A stretch of 64,000 nt of DNA from Cryptomeria japonica (Eukaryota > Streptophyta > Pinopsida > Cupressales > Cupressaceae): NCBI RefSeq assembly GCF_030272615.1, contig NC_081414.1, forward strand, positions 54,519,636 through 54,583,635. Reading direction: 5' to 3'. A program made the translations under genes and the position numbers. A model generated the notes under the pieces. It worked only from the letters and a program-made list of their open reading frames with translations, did not search any database and had not been told where the DNA came from. Below, one piece after another: positions 1 to 10,001 of this stretch (position 1 is the stretch's first letter; the number at the start of each line of letters is the position of its first letter).

Positions 1-630
1 CCATTCTGCTGAGGTGTCTGGGTGCAAACAACTGTCTCCTTATCCCATTCTTCTCATAATAGCTGTTAAATTCACCGTGATCTGACCTTAAACATTTAAT
101 GTTCAATCCTATCTCTATCACAACTTTAGCTTTAAAGATTTTAAACTTTTCAAATGCTTTAGACTTTTCCCTTGGAAAAGTAACCCACATCATTCTAAAA
201 TAGTCATCAATGATTAGCATGAAATATCTATCATGTTGAAATTTTTTAATTCTAGAAGTACCACACAAATCAATATGAATAAGATCAAGAACATCATTAG
301 ATTTGTCTTGTATACTCTTAAAGAAGTTCTGATTTTCTTTCCCATTTGGCATTCCTTACAGACCGGATTATAGGGCTTTACAATCTTATGTATATCTCTG
401 ATTGCCTTAGTAGAACTAATCTTTACAATGCAAGCAAAATTCAAATGACACAACCTCTTATGCCATAGCCATCTCTCCTCAATTTGTGAAATCAAACATA
501 TCTTCTCATCGGAGTTCAAATGAAAGATATTACCTTTAGTCTTTGTACCAGTTGTAATCTCCAATCCAGATTTGTTGATAATCTTGCATTTTCCATCCTT
601 GAACTATAATTGAAATCCCTTATCCATCAA
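1..630 (-). pseudogene. C1 GAG-pre-integrase and integrase core, truncated by the window edge
   Basis: This fragment continues in the frame of the protease segment through two TAG codons (at 631-633 and about 30 nt further on) that sit where CAG is expected. The HHCC zinc-binding module is visible as WLWHKRLCHLNF followed by CKECQMGK around positions 345-480. After a frameshift near 215-240 the catalytic core begins with MLIIDDYFRMMWV (first Asp) and continues to LRSDHGEF (second Asp), where two residues of the usual DNGGEF are missing. The third catalytic residue would lie beyond position 1. The family enzyme inserts element cDNA into the genome; this copy cannot. Confidence 0.8.
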
Positions 631-1032
631 CTATCCTACACTCAATAGGTTATGCCTTAAACCTTCAACATAATAAATATTATTAGTGTTATGCTTACCA
701 TCCAATAATATTGTTCCTCTTCCCTTGATCATGCATGCTTTGTCATCTCCAAATCTAACCAAACCACCATGAAATTCTTGCATAGGTAAGCACTTCCTTT
801 TATCTCTAATCAGATTATGTGAACATCCACTGTCAATTACCCATTCATCCTTGTCTTCAATTTTAGCAGCAAGGGCCTTCTCTTCAAGTACTGAATCATA
901 TTCCTTGATAGCTAAAAATACCCATTCATTTCCATTGCTAGATCTAATAGCCGAATCTTGTGTCGGTTCATCATCATAATCTGTCACACCTTCCTCATCC
1001 GCATAGTAACAAGAATTGTCTTTGTTTCTCAT
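631..1032 (-). pseudogene. C1 aspartic protease segment
   Basis: The segment contains EWVIDSGCSHNL, the DSG-type active site of Ty1/copia proteases, which cleave the Gag-Pol polyprotein. It ends with YYVEGLRHNLLSVG, the conserved run leading into the GAG-pre-integrase domain. It is joined to gag by a frameshift at a run of T around 1043-1049, and it ends at an in-frame TAG. The acidic stretch before the active site is a linker of no recognised function. Confidence 0.82.
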
Positions 1033-3568
1033 ATACTTATGCTTTTTTTATAGTCATGGTTAGGGCTAAAAGATCTTCTATCTCTTTCTTCAAATCTTGA
1101 ATTCTTTTTAGGACATTTAGATACAAAATGACCTATCTTATTACATGCAAAGCATTTAAAAGGTGATTTTCCTTCATACTCACTTCCTGCTGGTCCTTTA
1201 GGTACTCTTCTAGCAAATAAGGCTTCAAGTTGCTCAAACTCTTCATCTTCTTTCTTCATATCCTCTAGTTCCTTTTCATATAAAGCTTTCCAATCACTCT
1301 TTCTAGTAGATGGCATAGATGCATGAAAAGAAAGTTCAAATTTAACAACTCCAGAAGGTCCAAATTCATCAAGCTCAAAAGCAGATAACTTCCCAATTAA
1401 GGTATCCCTATTAACAGAGATGTTTGCCATAGTTCTCAACTCATTAATTATGGTAGCCTTCATATTAAAGGCCAGTGGAAAAGCTCTCAATAATATAAAA
1501 ACTATTTCATCTTTGCTCAGAGATCCACCACAACATTGAATTCTTAAAACAATCTCATTAACTCTCTCCATAAAAGTAGTAATCCTATCATCTTCTTCCA
1601 TCTTCAGGTTTTCATACCTGATGGGGAGGTTACTCAAAGAGAGATTACACCTTGTTTAAGGGTAGTCTGATGTTGTCCTAGTGGGCTACATTCTTTTTTC
1701 ATATTGTCTTCAAGACAATTTGGACACCTAAGCTTCCTAGGAGTGCTCCCAATCCAGATGTGCTCCTTGATTGCTCAAGCATGGTTGAGATTCGCCAAGG
1801 TAAATCCAACCTTCTAGTCTAAAACTCCTCACAAGTTATTGCATGGGTTGTATCAGGTTTTTGTGATGTTTTCCTAAGTCACTCAGTTGGTTTTGAGTGA
1901 GGGTTTCATTCTTTTCCCCATTGCTCCTTCATTTTCCTACTTTTTAGGCCTAGTAGTCCTAGAGCCTTAATTAGCCCTCCCAAACCGGTTTTTGTAAATT
2001 TTCTCCCAACTTCTCCAAAGACTCACACAAAATATTTTATGATAAGGATACCCTTTTGGAATTACTTTCCAACTTCTAAATTTAGGAAGCTAAGACTAAT
2101 TGTACAGGTATGGAATCTAAGAAATGCTTGTTTTAGGTGGTTTTGGGCTTGTTTTGGTTTTTTTCCAAGGTTTAGGTGTCTTCCTTGATCTGCCACACCT
2201 CCAAATTCACACATATGTTCTACCACACATCACTTGTTCATCCCAAATTCTCTTCAACTCCAACCCTACTCTTTCCTACAAACACTTGCATAATCTCATT
2301 CATTTCCTAATGAGGCTATGAGTCAGCTCACTTAGGAAATGATGCTCATTGGCCTTTCAATGACCTCCAAAGGAAAATAAAAGTTATATACACTATACAA
2401 AGGTTCAATGGCTAGAGTCCCAAGGGTTATTGGGAAGAACTCAAAGGACTTCAAGCTGGAACCATGTCTGGGCCTCTCAAACCCTTACTGAGGCCGAGAG
2501 CTCACAAAATGAGAAACTCAATTCAAACCTGCAAATAAACTATTCAAATTGCTTTCTGAGAACTACAAGAACATGAACTAAACAATAAGAAAGGTACAAC
2601 AATGCAATCAATCCATTAAGTGTGGGTTGCTGCTCTTTCTTGACAAAATGCAATGTAAAACTTCAAAATTGGTCTTAAAATGTACTCCAATCTAATCCAA
2701 GCATTAAACAACCTCATTAAATTTATTATCAAAGCTTTTATATGCCTTTTTTGGCCTCACTAAGTCCCCATCGGTTCCCTAACCAACCTTTTGCACCAAA
2801 AATACAAAAAGTTGTCAAGCAACTTTGACAACATTTGCCAAAAAGTGCATTTTTGCCTTTCATGCTTGGTTCTCTCCTTCACACCATCTAAGATTACTAA
2901 AAAATATTACATTGACATGTCCCAATGCCAAACAAGTCTATTCAAGGCATTTTTCATCAAAATGCAAGGTTTTGCCACTTCAGGCTTGCAAGGGCTTACA
3001 AGACAAAATTAAGAAATTGCATTGTCCTAAGGACATTCAACCTACCAAAGGACTAAAAAAACATATTAAGACCTAAGACAAGACTCTTATTCACCACTCC
3101 AAACAAAAATTATGAACAAACACACCAAAATGTAGAAACTGGACTCAAAATTAGCTCAAATTAGGTGCTCCTACACCAATACCTTACCCGGTAACCATCA
3201 AGTTTAGCAATTTTAACAATAGGGTCACCTTCATTCAGAGTCTCCAATTTGTCCCATATAACTTTTTCAATTGATTTATCAGTTAGTTCCATTATTTGTT
3301 GATCAGAAATCACAAACAAAAGGGCTTCTCTAGCTCTACAATCATTCTGAATCTCTTTATCCAGACTTGTCAGAGGAGGATTGCCAAATGCCAAATTAAA
3401 TGATGTAACACCATTCTTAGTGATATCCCAAATTTCCTTTCCAAGATAGATCAAGTGATTCTCCATTTGAATCTTCCATACCCTGTAGTTTGTTCCATCA
3501 AGCCTAGGAATTTCTCTCTAGAAAGAAGATGCAGATGTACTTGATGAACTTGAACTGTTAGTCACCAT
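1029..3568 (-). pseudogene. C1 gag, split by a solo LTR
   Basis: The gag lies in two parts, 3568-3179 and 1618-1029. The N-terminal part starts at an ATG ending at 3568 and has the copia Gag opening (RLDGTNYRVWKIQMENHL), with one in-frame TAG before it. It breaks off at KLDGYRVRY at 3179. The frame resumes at RYENLKMEEDDRITTFM at 1618. The C-terminal part carries one CCHC zinc knuckle, CFACNKIGHFVSKC, near 1105-1150. Gag would form the virus-like particle and bind element RNA. Removing the insert and one copy of the 5-bp duplication restores a continuous reading, which shows the insert came later. Confidence 0.85.
1619..3178. mobile_element. S1: solo LTR in C1 gag, target duplication ATACC
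   Basis: This 1,560-bp insert starts with TG and ends with CA (TGATGGGGAGG ... CTACACCA). It is flanked by the direct repeat ATACC at 1614-1618 and 3179-3183. It holds no gag or pol coding sequence, so it is a solo LTR left by recombination between two LTRs. Its ends and an inner stretch around 1945-2030 resemble the G5 chromovirus LTR (42100-42510), which begins TGATGCAGAGCC and ends GCACCA, so it is probably a divergent relative. Small ORFs inside it look like chance. Confidence 0.88.
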
Positions 3569-3610
3569 AGGATCTTCCTCAAGCAGTTAGGCTTCTGCAG
3601 AGAGGACCAA

Positions 3611-3623
3611 GCTCTAATACCAA
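3611..3623 (-). other. C1 primer-binding site
   Basis: Read on the minus strand this is TTGGTATTAGAGC, close to the usual plant site TGGTATCAGAGC that pairs with the 3' end of initiator methionine tRNA. It lies next to the 5' LTR and upstream of gag, which fixes the orientation of the element. Confidence 0.8.
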
Positions 3624-3624
3624 T

Positions 3625-4835
3625 TTTTAGACAACTCAAATAGCTATAGGACATCGGAGAAGGGGGGGGGAGGTGAACTAATTATCACCGGATTATAAAA
3701 CTTTAAGAATTCAAATCCCTATTACTGAAACACAAACTCAATACCAGAATGCATAAACCAAATACCGAAATAATTGTTATAGAAATTAAACATAAACATA
3801 AATCATAGAACAGTTACCATCCATCCAAAACAAATGACACCAATTTTTGTACTTGGAAAGCCCGGTATAGGGTAAAACCATGGTCAAAATCCCACCAACA
3901 GTCGGATAATACTTTTGCAGTATGTGATTACAATATGAGGAGCCTACACATGTAGGAAGTCCAACATCCTAGAGCACACTGCTCATCACAGAAAGGAGCT
4001 TGAGTGACTGCAAAAATATTGGACTACAATCCGAAAAGAAGAGTGAACTACAAAGATAGCATCTCCTATGCCTGAGTATAGTTTTGGTTAAGCTCAATAC
4101 CAGAGGCCTTAAACCTCTCTTACAAACCCAATTTTTTCACCTATGATTGACCAAACCTTTTGCATATGATTACAACATTATTATCACTTAGATAACCATA
4201 ATCCCATAAGCCCATGATCTACAAAGAGATCTTACATCATATTTATACCAACCTAGGACCTAACCAATTAGGTCGGCTACCTAAAAGATAATATAATAGG
4301 TTCATAACATAAACCTGCAATCCAATGATCAACCAAGTTGTCTTAGGCCAAAATAAATGTGAACCAATCATTAAATCTTGCTGGTAATGCATCAAAAACA
4401 TCCTCCAACATGTTACATAAATCGGTCCATAACCTACATAACACTAGACTCAAACTAGGTTGCCATAAACCAAATTCAACACCATCAATGAACTGGAACA
4501 TGAACATGATAACCATAAGAATCATGAGAACCATCTAGAAGCCGCACTAGCACAACTTAACATGTGCATCAAAATATATTCAACAAAGCTCTGTCGGTAC
4601 AACTGATAGCTCCTAAGTGATCAAATCCCTAACCAACTAATCGTGATACACATTTGAATAGCATGAATGATAGATCCAAACCAATTCCACAAACCAAAGC
4701 ATACCATATCAATATTATAATCAACCACTCTACTAGAACCAACCTGAAACTGGTAAACAACCAACACAGTTGATGTTGCCATCAATGACAAAACATCAAT
4801 GCAACAGATATAATCAATTCCTCCAAATGCCAACA
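3625..4835 (-). repeat. C1 5' LTR
   Basis: The LTR is bounded by the primer-binding site on the left and by the resumption of gypsy integrase coding on the right. Its plus-strand right end is AATGCCAACA. The left boundary is uncertain by a few bases because the expected TG has mutated (TTTTTAGACAACTC). A run of G follows about 40 bases inside, at the place where the copia2 and C4 LTRs also have one. No coding sequence was recognised. Confidence 0.7.
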
Positions 4836-5660
4836 CCATCAACCCAATATCAAGTGCAAGCCACAAGTGGATTTTGGCTGCCACAGAATATTTTAGAAGG
4901 TGGACAGAGGTTGTTTCTATGAAGGATGCAACTAAGAATTCAGTGGTCCAATTCCTTAAGGGAATTGCAACCATATTTGGAGCCCCTTACACCATCATAT
5001 CAGACAATGCCAAGGCCTTTGTGGGATCTTAGATCAGTCTATGGGCAATCCAGCATGATGTGTTTATGAAAACATCATCAAATTATTATTCCTAAGGCAA
5101 TAGCTTAGCTGAGTCCTCCAACAAAAAATTCATTAGAATCATGAAGAGGACTCTTGAAGACAATCAGAGGTTGTGGTACCTCAAATTGGGAATAGCCTTT
5201 GGGATAACAGGATTACTCCCAAGAGAGATTTGAGCAACTCACCTTTCATTCTAGTGTATGGAAGGGAAGCAAGGTCTCCCTTATTCCTTGAGTTGCCATT
5301 CTTGAACCTGGCACAATGGTTGGAGCTCCTAGAAAATGATGCCTTATCAATGAGGTATGTTGAACTTACAGATCTTGAAGAGGTCAAGGAGAAAGCCAAG
5401 TAGGATTTAAATGTCAATCGGGCGCAGGTAAAGAGATGTTTTGACAGAAAGGCCACTTTCAAGACTTTTAGGGTTGGAGACCTTGTCCTAAAGTGGGATG
5501 CTAACAAACATTCAAAATCTAATGCAATATGGAGTGGTCCCTATGTGATCATAGGCCACAAGGAGGCTAATGCTTTCAATTTGGCCAGACTAAGTGGTGA
5601 ATAACTTCCCATTGCAATGAATGGCATTCACCTTAAAGCATGTTCTTAAGGCGAATGTAG
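4836..5660 (+). pseudogene. G4 Ty3/gypsy integrase, C-terminal part
   Basis: Plus-strand reading gives a gypsy integrase core: HKWILAATEYFRRWTEVV, then IISDNAKAFVG (second catalytic Asp) and GNSLAESSNKKFIRIMK (catalytic Glu). It continues with the conserved FILVYGREARSPLFLELP and a C-terminal DNA-binding region (FKTFRVGDLVLKW, then WSGPYVI). Stops occur near 5030, 5092, 5401 and 5602, with a frameshift near 5190. The upstream part of pol is cut off by C1. This is the oldest layer I can see at the left side and the only plus-strand gypsy integrase in the window. Confidence 0.82.
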
Positions 5661-5921
5661 TTTGTATATATCTATAATTTATGTTCTTTTGCTTTCCAAG
5701 AAGTGCGCGTGCACAAGCTATTTTCCAAAATGGTAGAGTTTTGACCATCTTGCAGGGGCAAAGATTATCTTTTTTGCTTTGGGTTTTGAGTCTACACCTA
5801 ATGGAATTCATAAGGCTACTGATCAATGTGCCAAGTAGGCTTGTCACCCCCTCTGAGTCACCAGAAATGTTGGGAATTTTTGTGCCCACCTTGCAGGGAT
5901 CAATTTTAGGAATTCAGTGTA

Positions 5922-6059
5922 ACTAACATTTCATGTTAGTCAATACCGATAACATGTCGTGTTATCGGTCTCAATAGAGTTAGCTGCTTCTTCATAGTTT
6001 TGCAGAAGTCATATAACATGAGGGTTATATGATGTGTCAATAACCTGGTTGTTATTGAC
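5922..6059. repeat. Four consecutive perfect hairpins sharing a TAAC/GTTA core
   Basis: Four perfect inverted repeats follow one another: arms 5922-5929 and 5933-5940 (ACTAACAT), 5945-5954 and 5960-5969 (ACCGATAACA), 6009-6017 and 6024-6032 (TCATATAAC), and 6036-6044 and 6051-6059 (GTCAATAAC). The loops are 3, 5, 6 and 6 bases. Every left arm contains TAAC and every right arm GTTA. A further GTTATTGACC lies at about 6077-6086 without its own partner. They lie in the non-coding 3' region of G4. Confidence 0.8.
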
Positions 6060-6239
6060 CACTGAGGAATGGCGTGTTATTGACCATCAAAGTAGGCCCC
6101 AGTTCTTTTTTTTTAGTTGACCAGGTCAGTCGGTTGACTCACTTAAGTTCCACCAGTTGGAGGGTCCTTGATCGTTGGTGGGTTAGTTTTCCTCTTTTCT
6201 CTTATCAATCGTAATATTTTTAAACATAGCAAGCAGAGG

Positions 6240-6620
6240 CCACGGGATAATAATTTTCACTCGTCTCATTATCTTGTGGAGTGGAACAATGACAACAGAT
6301 GGGTCACAGGATAAGAAAGAAAAGCGAAAGGATTTCTTCTTATCTTGCGAGGTTCGAACAACACAAAGATGGTGTTGTGGGATAAGAAAGGGATAAAGGA
6401 GAAACAAAGAAAGCCTTATCATGGGGGGTGAAAAGATCGGCATCATGCGCTTGTGAGATAAAAAATAAAAGGTGAAGGATTATCTCCTCCTAATCCCACG
6501 AAGTGGAAACAAAGACACAAGTGGTCCCGTGGGATAACAAAAGAAAAGAAGAATCAAAGCAAAATTCTTATCCTATGAGGTTAAAGGGGACTTGTAGAGA
6601 TGTTGCAGGGTAAGAATTTG
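6240..6620. repeat. Degenerate repeat with GGGATAAG cores
   Basis: The motif GGGATAA or a close variant recurs near 6243, 6309, 6368, 6450, 6523 and 6604. The complementary form (CTTATC or AATCCCAC) recurs between them. Spacing is roughly 60-80 bp and the units are poorly conserved. It lies in the presumed LTR of G4. Confidence 0.5.
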
Positions 6621-6822
6621 GGGGTCGTTTAGCGGTCAAACATAGTAAGGATACATGGACCCAGAGTGACACATCGACCAATTGTAGCCATCAAATCTTC
6701 ATAAAGGCTCAATCTGATGACCATATTTTAATCATTGATTGGGACTGCTAGAGGCTTAGATGGAGAGATCTCACACGTCCATATTCGCATGAGATCTCCT
6801 GATTAATGAATGAGATTTAAAT

Positions 6823-8439
6823 TATAGAACATAAGATGTCCCTGAGAGGGGGGCTGAATCAATGGTTTCCAATCTTAACCCTTTTAAACCTAAATGTGAA
6901 TACCAGTTAGCATATCAAAGGCCAAGAGGACATACAAGTGAGATAAGGGAGAGATCAAGATGCAAGCACACACAAGGATACATAACATAACACCAGATAT
7001 ATGAGGACAACCCAATGTGGGAAAAACCTCAGTGAGAAAATTTAATGGAGTCTACTGCTCTAATTCAGCCTCATAATAAAACAATAGAATTACAAAGTTT
7101 TGGGCACCAACCCAAGGAGCACCAACCCCTATTGATTTAGGGCACCAACCTAGGGAGATCCAACCCCTATTGATTTAGGGCACCAACCTAAGGAGAACTA
7201 GCCCATATTGATTTAGGGCACCAGCCTAAGGAGCACCAACCCCTACTGATTTAGGGCACCAAACCAAGGAGCACCAACCCCTAAGTGTTTATGGACACTC
7301 ATCCCTACACTGATCACAAACTAAGTGATTACAATGAATACAAACAATACAATAGTAATAGCCCAATTATAAGAGAGTTTTGTAACCTCTCACAATCAAA
7401 TCACTCTATCAATTCAACTATTCTCAATCGGACTTCCTCTTCTCTATTTGTTGTCAGTTCTCTAACTCTTCCTCAACTTAGCCTTCACCTTGTCGAGTCT
7501 CTTCTCACACTCCCTCTACTCTCCTTTTCTCATTGCAACTTCCTTTCAGATTCAGACTCTAATAGTTAGTTGAACTGTCAGACCACACACTTGGTTACCA
7601 GTTCTTAGTCCTTTCTATATGATTCCCTTTTTTCTTCGCTTCTACCATGTTGGATCTTCCTCTGACACTCCCACTGCACTGCAACAACCTGTGTTGCCTT
7701 CCTTCCAGTTCCAGCACTACTAGTTCACTTGATTGTTGCACTCTTTGTAGCTTACTGGTTACTCTAGCCTTCATGGTTAAACCCTCTTTCCAGTTCTCTC
7801 AATCACTCAGTCAGTATGATCTTCTATAGATTAGACTTTAACTAATTAACTCTCTCCTACACTCTCACACTCTGATCTTCAATATCTAGCACCTCATCAT
7901 CTGGCAGAATCAATCATCTTCAATATTCTACTTGCCTATATATCCATTAGTCTTCCTACCAAAACATAACTTCAAACTTGGCATGCTAGGGTTTTCTCCA
8001 CCAACTCCATCTGTATCAGATAGGATCTCATCTCATCTCCGAGATTCATAGCTTGCAACAAATCAAATGACATCACCATCTCTTTTCTTTTAATACATGT
8101 TTGCTGTACTTAGGAAACTACGACCTATTTGTTGGCCTATTTTTGGTCAATCACAATGCTCTACACCTAGACACCTTGCATCGATCATGATCTCAAGGAA
8201 TCAAATCCTTGTCCTTTGACCTGTCTTGAGTTGAAACCCTCTTCCATAGACCTGTGATATTCAGGGTCTTCATTTAATGTCGACCGACTCTACAATTACC
8301 TCACTGAAGAACTCTTCACCAACCTCTGCATGCCTGCCAACTAGTATCCACATGTCATCTTTGTCAGCATCCAACTCACTTCACTATTTTGGTTAAGGCT
8401 TAGTCATCCACCACAACACAACCAATGTATACTTCATAC
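6823..8439 (-). repeat. copia2 3' LTR, first piece
   Basis: This piece matches 54589-56117 along its length (for example TAGAACATAAGATGTCC against TAGAACACAAGATGCC). It ends at the O insertion; the rest of the LTR is 39026-40119. Joined, the LTR is about 2.7 kb. It contains five 38-bp tandem repeats and an AT-rich stretch with small chance ORFs. Confidence 0.85.
7102..7291. repeat. Five 38-bp tandem repeats in the copia2 LTR
   Basis: The unit begins GGGCACCAACC and ends near TGATTTA, and is repeated five times with small changes. The other copia2 LTR has five to six similar units at about 54868-55090, and the truncated LTR copy has about two at 46640-46692, so the array belongs to the LTR and predates insertion. 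Confidence 0.8.
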
Positions 8440-9980
8440 TATAGATGTCTAAAACTAGTCAATGCTTGCGGAATCATACTTTAACATTTGCGCATTGCCT
8501 TATTTTAGGGTTTTTGCATTGTATTAACATTTCTCCTATGTCACGTACTTGGTCTTTATCATTTGCGAGCATCAAGTCCTTCTTCTGCATTCTTCAGTTG
8601 TCTCACTTTCAAATTTGGTCTTGTCGATAACAATCTTTAGTCATGATTCTGGTCAATCTTATCTTGTCGCATCAATGTGCATGCTCATTTGTCATCATTT
8701 TGGACATCGTCAATCCTAATTAGGGTTTTGTCCTCTTATCAATCTTGTCATTTTGCGATCAATTTGTCATCAATCATTGTTCTCTTATCAATCTTGTCAT
8801 TTTGCGATCGATTTGTCATCGATCGATGTCCTCTTTTCAATCTTGTTGTTTTACGATCGATTTGTCATCGATCATTGTCCTCTTATCAATCTTATCATTT
8901 TGCGATAGATTTGTCATTGATCATTGTCCTCTTATCAATCTTGTATTCTTGCGATCGATTTGTCATCAATCGTTGTTATTTTCAATCTTGTCATCTCGCG
9001 ATCAATTTGTCATTGATCATCATCCTTCTCAATCATGTCAATTTGGATCAATTAGTCATTGTTCCTTGTCAATTGGCGCATTTGTCAATCAAATCACTTA
9101 TCAGCATTGGTCTTTTATCAATCCAAAATCATGATCGAATCGACATCAAATCAATCTTACATCAAGACCTAATTGTCATCCTTGCATTTCTAATTTATCT
9201 TCTAGGGTTTCATGATTTATTCATTTAACCTTGTTTGTCATTTTCTCTCCATTTTCTCTTTAGGATAAATGATTTATTTATTTATCCTAAGTCTTCTTGT
9301 CACAATTAAATGTTTATTTAATTGGCTAATTAATTCCTCCTATTTTTGTAAATTAATTAATGAATGAAAAATTATTAATTAATTTACCTAATTTGCATCA
9401 ATTTCCTAATTTCCAAGTCATCATTTCTAACCTAATTTTCTAATTTCTCCTAAATTCCTAAATGTCTATTTCTATTTCAAATTCTTGTCATAATCCTTGC
9501 ATAGCAATTTGTCATAAATTGTCATAAATTGTCATAAATCCTTGCATAGCAATTTGTCATACACTTGTCATTTTGGCTATTCTTGATTTGAATTTCTATT
9601 GAGATCACTTTCATGCTAATCTGATCTTTTCTCCAATTTGTCTATAAATTGGATGAATTTCTTCAATCAAGGCCCCTGATCCCTAGTCGAATCAATCACG
9701 CTTCAAGTATTCTTGCACTATCATCTTGTCTACTTGCTTTCACATCATGCTCATGCACTAGTAGGTGAGATCCACAACAAAGCTATTTGAAGGAGAAAGA
9801 AGGACAATGGAGCCACATGAAGGAGACATTCAAGTTTGCAATGGTTTGCGTTTGAATTGATGTCTTGTTTTCATGTCTTTATTGAGTGTAATTAGGATTG
9901 TTATCATTGCAATTGAGTTTTCGTGATTGAGCTAGTCCAATTTGCTATTTGCTTTGATGATTTCTAGATTCCTATCTACA
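8440..9980 (+). repeat. O 5' LTR
   Basis: The LTR runs from TATAGATGTC (mutated from TGTAGACATC, as in the right copy) to TATCTACA. It is followed five bases later by the primer-binding site. By eye it is about 95 percent identical to 37551-39025. It contains a 49-bp tandem array and an AT-rich TTAATTAAT stretch at about 9250-9400. Long open frames across the array arise from the repeat and I do not regard them as genes. Confidence 0.9.
8733..9000. repeat. 49-bp tandem array in the O LTR with ATCGAT palindromes
   Basis: The phrase ATCAATCTT (or TTCAATCTT) recurs at 8738, 8787, 8836, 8885 and 8934, exactly 49 bp apart. Each unit holds GCGATCGATTTGTCATCGAT, a pair of overlapping palindromes. 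The right LTR has the same array at about 37840-38100. A related solo LTR (57490-57600, reversed) has only about two units. Confidence 0.85.
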
Positions 9981-9985
9981 TTAAT

Positions 9986-10001
9986 TGGTGAACCCGACAT
10001 G
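9986..10001 (+). other. O primer-binding site
   Basis: TGGTGAACCCGACATG lies five bases after the left LTR. The Tat element G1 has TGGTGAGCCCAATGTG at the matching place, so this is a family feature. I did not assign the tRNA. Confidence 0.75.

Larger units (their letters stand above)
1..4835 (-). mobile_element. C1: partial Ty1/copia retrotransposon, minus strand
   Basis: Read on the minus strand the order is 5' LTR (about 3625-4835), primer-binding site (3611-3623), gag, protease, GAG-pre-integrase and integrase core, which runs off the left edge. That gag-PR-INT order defines Ty1/copia. The LTR ends on the plus strand in CCAACA, that is TGTTGG on the element strand, as in the two other copia elements here. 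The flanking sequence from 4836 resumes the reading frame of a plus-strand gypsy integrase, so C1 was inserted into that gene; CCATC at 4836-4840 should be the target duplication, with its partner outside the window. C1 is dead: it carries several stops and frameshifts, and a solo LTR in gag. Confidence 0.85.
5661..6822 (+). other. G4 3' region, probably including LTR sequence
   Basis: No coding sequence was recognised. A possible LTR start is TGTTGGGAATTTTTGTGCCC near 5869, but I see no convincing polypurine tract before it and no second copy in the window. The region holds a cluster of hairpins (5922-6059) and a degenerate GGGATAAG repeat (6240-6620). It ends where the copia2 LTR begins at 6823. 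Confidence 0.45.

Noticed and set aside
4343-4974. Two minus-strand frames of 63 and 117 codons
   Set aside because: They fall in the C1 LTR and across its junction with G4 integrase, and read against the true integrase frame.
5869-6822. Exact LTR boundaries for G4
   Set aside because: A TGTTGGGAAT start is possible, but there is no second copy, no polypurine tract and no target duplication in the window.
8733-9000. CRISPR-like array
   Set aside because: The units are contiguous tandem repeats without unique spacers, in a plant LTR.
8677-9228. A 183-codon plus-strand frame and overlapping frames
   Set aside because: They are created by the 49-bp LTR repeat, whose units lack stops. The peptides are repeats with no domain, and the same thing appears at 37861-38160 in the other LTR.
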